From assembly GCA_030628575.1 (NCBI GenBank), contig DAOVQR010000042.1, positions 1 to 6,389 on the forward strand: a DNA stretch of 6,389 nucleotides, read 5' to 3'. Positions 4,203-6,389 of this stretch are shown piece after piece. Source of the DNA: a bacterium (lineage in GTDB: Bacteria > Patescibacteriota > UBA1384 > JAMDBS01 > DAOVQR01). Each line of letters begins with the position of its first letter. Position 1 is the first letter of the stretch. Below the pieces are notes generated by a model. The model ran no database searches. It was not told where the DNA came from and saw only the letters and a program-made list of their open reading frames with translations. A program made the translations under genes and the position numbers.

Positions 4203-6068
4203 ATGACTAAAAAACAATTTATAATTAATAAAAAGAATATTGCGCAATATTTAAAGAGCCAGAAGACCAGTTTAAAAATTAGTAAGGTTAATCAGATCAA
4301 GGAAGTAATTAAAAATAGTGGCTCATGTTTTATTTTTAAAGCCACGATTAAAGCTAATAATAAATGGCAGAGCATTGTTATTAAACAGGCACAAGATTTT
4401 CTTAAAATTGATCCTTCATTCAAATTATCACCTAAAAGATTAAAGTGGGAATATGAAGCATTAAAATATTTTAGTTCAATTAGTAAAAAAAAGGTTTTGC
4501 CAAAAGTATTATGGTACGATGATAGAAATTATATTCTTGTACTGACTAATATTCAAGGTAGTACAGGAAAATTACTAAGGGAAGAAATAGAAAAAGGGAA
4601 GCTACATCCTGAAATTATGAAAAATTTCGCTGAACTATTGGCTGAATGGCACCTACTTTCATACAATAAGAAGGTTAATCTTGGTATTAAAAGTGATAAA
4701 CAATTCACAAAAGAATGGTCATCTTATCTGAAGAATGAAATCATTAATGATTTTTATACCGTAGGCGCAAGAAAGATTACCGTAAATAGTATAGTAGACG
4801 AACTTCTAGAAGAAAGTAAACAGACCCCATCTGCTATTATTTGGTTAGATCCGCTTCCAAAAAATATTTTTGTAGACAAAGGAAAATTTAAATTAATTGA
4901 TTTTGAAACAGCTGTCAATTGGGATATTGCTTGGGATGCAGCTATATTTATATCGGACTGGGTTATAGAATTATCTAATGTCGATAAAGGAATAGTTGTT
5001 AATGCAAAAAAGTGTGTTAGACTTTTTTTAGATACTTACATAAAAAGGATATCATTACATTTATCAGAAACTGAATTATTAGCAATGAAGAAAAGAATAT
5101 ATCGATATTTAGGTATATTTTTATTACATAGGACCAATGGAGTTGATAATTATAAATTTGAAAAACAAAGATACTTACGAATTCAAACAGAGGCTTTGAG
5201 ATTAATACAAGAATTATACGCCAATGATTTTGCCAAAGATTTAGTTGCACTTTTAAATATTAATCACGATTTTGTTCAAGAGGAAATCAGTTTTAAAAGT
5301 AAAGAATATACACTAAAAGGAATTTTACAAATACCAAAAATAAAAAGTAACAAAAGAATTGCTGTTGTTATTTACATACATGGAGGAACAGATAGAGGTA
5401 TGTTGGGTTCACCAGCAATATTTGAAATATCTGATATATTATTAAAACAAGGAATTGCATTATTTCGTTTTAATCTTATAGGTACAGATAATAGTGATGG
5501 TTTATTATGTGATAAAACTTGGGAAAGACTTGAAGATAATTTTCATCAAGCAATAAAAATCATAAAAAAGGATAAAAGATTTTGTGATATAGGGTTGATT
5601 GGTAGAAGTTATGGTGCAACTTTAATAGCTGCTAATGCAGATCAAAAAGATATACAAGCAATGGTTTTACAAAATCCAATTTTTGACGAGTGGTATGAGT
5701 TTATTCATTTGCTGCCTGAAATGACCAAGGATTTTATAAAAAATCCACATCAAAAGTTTTTGATTTTAGGAAAAGAAAAAAAAGAACACATAAAAGGAGA
5801 TTATAAATTTAGTTCAGAGATTATTAAGCAGTTTCCGATTGAAAAATGGAGAATGATGCAATCTTTGTCTAAGTCAAATAATATCTGCATTATTCAAGCT
5901 GAAAATGATCCAGAAACAACGCCAGAACACGCTAGAATTATATACAATATGACACAACAGCCAAAAGAATTTCATATTATTAAAGATACAGTTCATAAAT
6001 TTCCCAATAAAGAAAAAGAAGTAGCAAATATTACAGCTAAGTGGTTAATTTCACATCTAAAGGAGTAA
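4203..6068 (+). CDS. Fusion of APH-like kinase and alpha/beta hydrolase
   Basis: Two enzymes are joined in 621 residues. Residues about 25-340 look like an aminoglycoside-phosphotransferase/choline-kinase fold: probable ATP lysine K61 (IVIKQA), helix-C glutamate E83, a hinge at 111-117, a catalytic-loop D216-x4-N221 (WLDPLPKNI) and metal-binding D233 (LIDFE). The usual His of HxD is Trp214 here. Residues about 357-621 are an alpha/beta hydrolase: YIHGG (391-395) for the oxyanion hole, nucleophile S469 in GRSYGA, acid D569 in AENDPETTP, and H598 in DTVHKFP. Both catalytic sets appear intact apart from the Trp. AGGA at 4195-4198 precedes ATG by 4 nt. It is the middle gene of the operon; the next ribosome binding site overlaps its end. 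Kinases of this fold phosphorylate small molecules; the substrate here is unknown. Confidence 0.82.
   Translation: MTKKQFIINKKNIAQYLKSQKTSLKISKVNQIKEVIKNSGSCFIFKATIKANNKWQSIVIKQAQDFLKIDPSFKLSPKRLKWEYEALKYFSSISKKKVLPKVLWYDDRNYILVLTNIQGSTGKLLREEIEKGKLHPEIMKNFAELLAEWHLLSYNKKVNLGIKSDKQFTKEWSSYLKNEIINDFYTVGARKITVNSIVDELLEESKQTPSAIIWLDPLPKNIFVDKGKFKLIDFETAVNWDIAWDAAIFISDWVIELSNVDKGIVVNAKKCVRLFLDTYIKRISLHLSETELLAMKKRIYRYLGIFLLHRTNGVDNYKFEKQRYLRIQTEALRLIQELYANDFAKDLVALLNINHDFVQEEISFKSKEYTLKGILQIPKIKSNKRIAVVIYIHGGTDRGMLGSPAIFEISDILLKQGIALFRFNLIGTDNSDGLLCDKTWERLEDNFHQAIKIIKKDKRFCDIGLIGRSYGATLIAANADQKDIQAMVLQNPIFDEWYEFIHLLPEMTKDFIKNPHQKFLILGKEKKEHIKGDYKFSSEIIKQFPIEKWRMMQSLSKSNNICIIQAENDPETTPEHARIIYNMTQQPKEFHIIKDTVHKFPNKEKEVANITAKWLISHLKE
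6061..6065 (+). promoter_or_regulatory. Ribosome binding site overlapping the hydrolase gene end
   Basis: AGGAG sits inside the last codons of the upstream gene and 10 nt before ATG 6076, with only 7 nt between the two reading frames. This suggests translational coupling. Confidence 0.75.
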
Positions 6069-6075
6069 TAAAAAG

Positions 6076-6345
6076 ATGTCAGAATTTATTAAATCATTTA
6101 AGCAACTAAATAGTAAAAATGTTAATATCGCCGGCGGCAAAGGTGCTTCTTTAGGTGAGATGACCCACGCCTTTAGTAAGGCGGGGCAAGCTCAAGCAAA
6201 TCCTATTCCTCCCGGTTTTGTAATTTTGGCCAATGCTTTCGATAGATTTCTTTTGGAGACCCCACTTCGCCAAGGCTTCGAGGGGCAAGCTGATTTAGAT
6301 GTTACTGTTCAGGCAGAGTTAGACAAGATTAATTATCAGGATTAG
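6076..6345 (+). pseudogene. ppsA: PEP synthase N-terminus, interrupted (partial at window edge)
   Basis: The first 89 residues match the start of PEP synthase, which makes phosphoenolpyruvate from pyruvate and ATP. FIKSFKQLNSKNVNIAGGKG and ASLGEM give the signature of the ATP-binding (PPDK_N) domain with K22. PIPPGFVILANAFDRFL (43-59) and DLDVTVQAELDKINYQD (73-89) also fit. The frame then hits TAG at 6343-6345, far short of the roughly 750-800 residues of the family. Two repeat-derived in-frame inserts are present, at about residues 36-42 and 62-72. After the stop, another frame reads ANTVEGLRH from 6362, which could continue the protein if the 19 nt at 6343-6361 are extra. It could also be the edge of a larger insertion. 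The bases are more GC-rich than in the two genes before. Identity is sure; whether it is broken is less so. Confidence 0.7.
6178..6291 (+). repeat. Two copies of a short repeat inside the PEP synthase frame
   Basis: Copy A (6178-6192) is AAGGCGGGGCAAGCT. Copy B (6272-6291) is AAGGCTTCGAGGGGCAAGCT, the same with five extra bases. Both are read in the same frame over GGGCAAGCT, giving Gly-Gln-Ala. Both fall where PEP synthases are normally compact: before PIPPGF, and between the FLLET helix and DLDVTVQAEL. They look like mobile repeat fragments tolerated within the protein. Confidence 0.6.
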
Positions 6346-6389
6346 GACTTTCTCACTTTATGCAAATACGGTAGAAGGATTACGCCATT

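Overview
The window looks like a piece of a small, AT-rich bacterial genome, most likely from the Candidate Phyla Radiation (Patescibacteria). This is inferred from a short TruB without a C-terminal PUA region, abundant degenerate intergenic repeats, a tiny GIY-YIG nuclease, and insertions inside a structural RNA gene. No taxonomic marker is present, so the placement is tentative.

Left part (1-1307). The window opens with the last 32 codons of an IS110-type transposase. A palindromic REP-like repeat and a terminator that works in both directions follow. Next comes the RNase P RNA gene rnpB on the minus strand, about 284-1054, and it is the most striking object here. Its 5' end (P1 and P2 strands) lies on the far side of a complete 82-aa GIY-YIG endonuclease gene from the rest of the RNA. 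The nuclease gene therefore sits inside rnpB, in the terminal loop of helix P3, bracketed by a perfect 19-bp inverted repeat that is P3 itself. A second, AT-rich repeat insertion of roughly 150 nt enlarges the P8/P9 region of the same RNA. Without both inserts the RNA would be about 360 nt, a normal bacterial type A size. A strong promoter lies directly upstream and the bidirectional terminator directly downstream. Diverging from rnpB, with an overlapping promoter, is tRNA-Gln(TTG), which has an unusual C at position 33. A folded repeat element follows it.

Middle (1308-2685). truB (tRNA pseudouridine-55 synthase) follows the tRNA. rnpB, the tRNA and truB thus form a small tRNA-maturation neighbourhood. 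Then comes a stand-alone CheY-like receiver protein with its own promoter, a strong ribosome binding site and a strong terminator.

Right part (2686-6389). A promoter starts an apparent three-gene operon. Gene 1 is a 495-aa protein with a C-terminal phosphohistidine swivelling domain of PEP-utilising enzymes but no recognisable ATP-grasp or PEP-binding barrel. Gene 2 is a 621-aa fusion of an aminoglycoside-phosphotransferase-like kinase and an alpha/beta hydrolase. Gene 3 is the start of PEP synthase, carrying two repeat-derived in-frame insertions and then a frame-breaking interruption close to the window edge. Genes 1 and 2 are visibly more AT-rich than truB or gene 3. Their shared role is unknown; phosphoryl transfer is the common theme.
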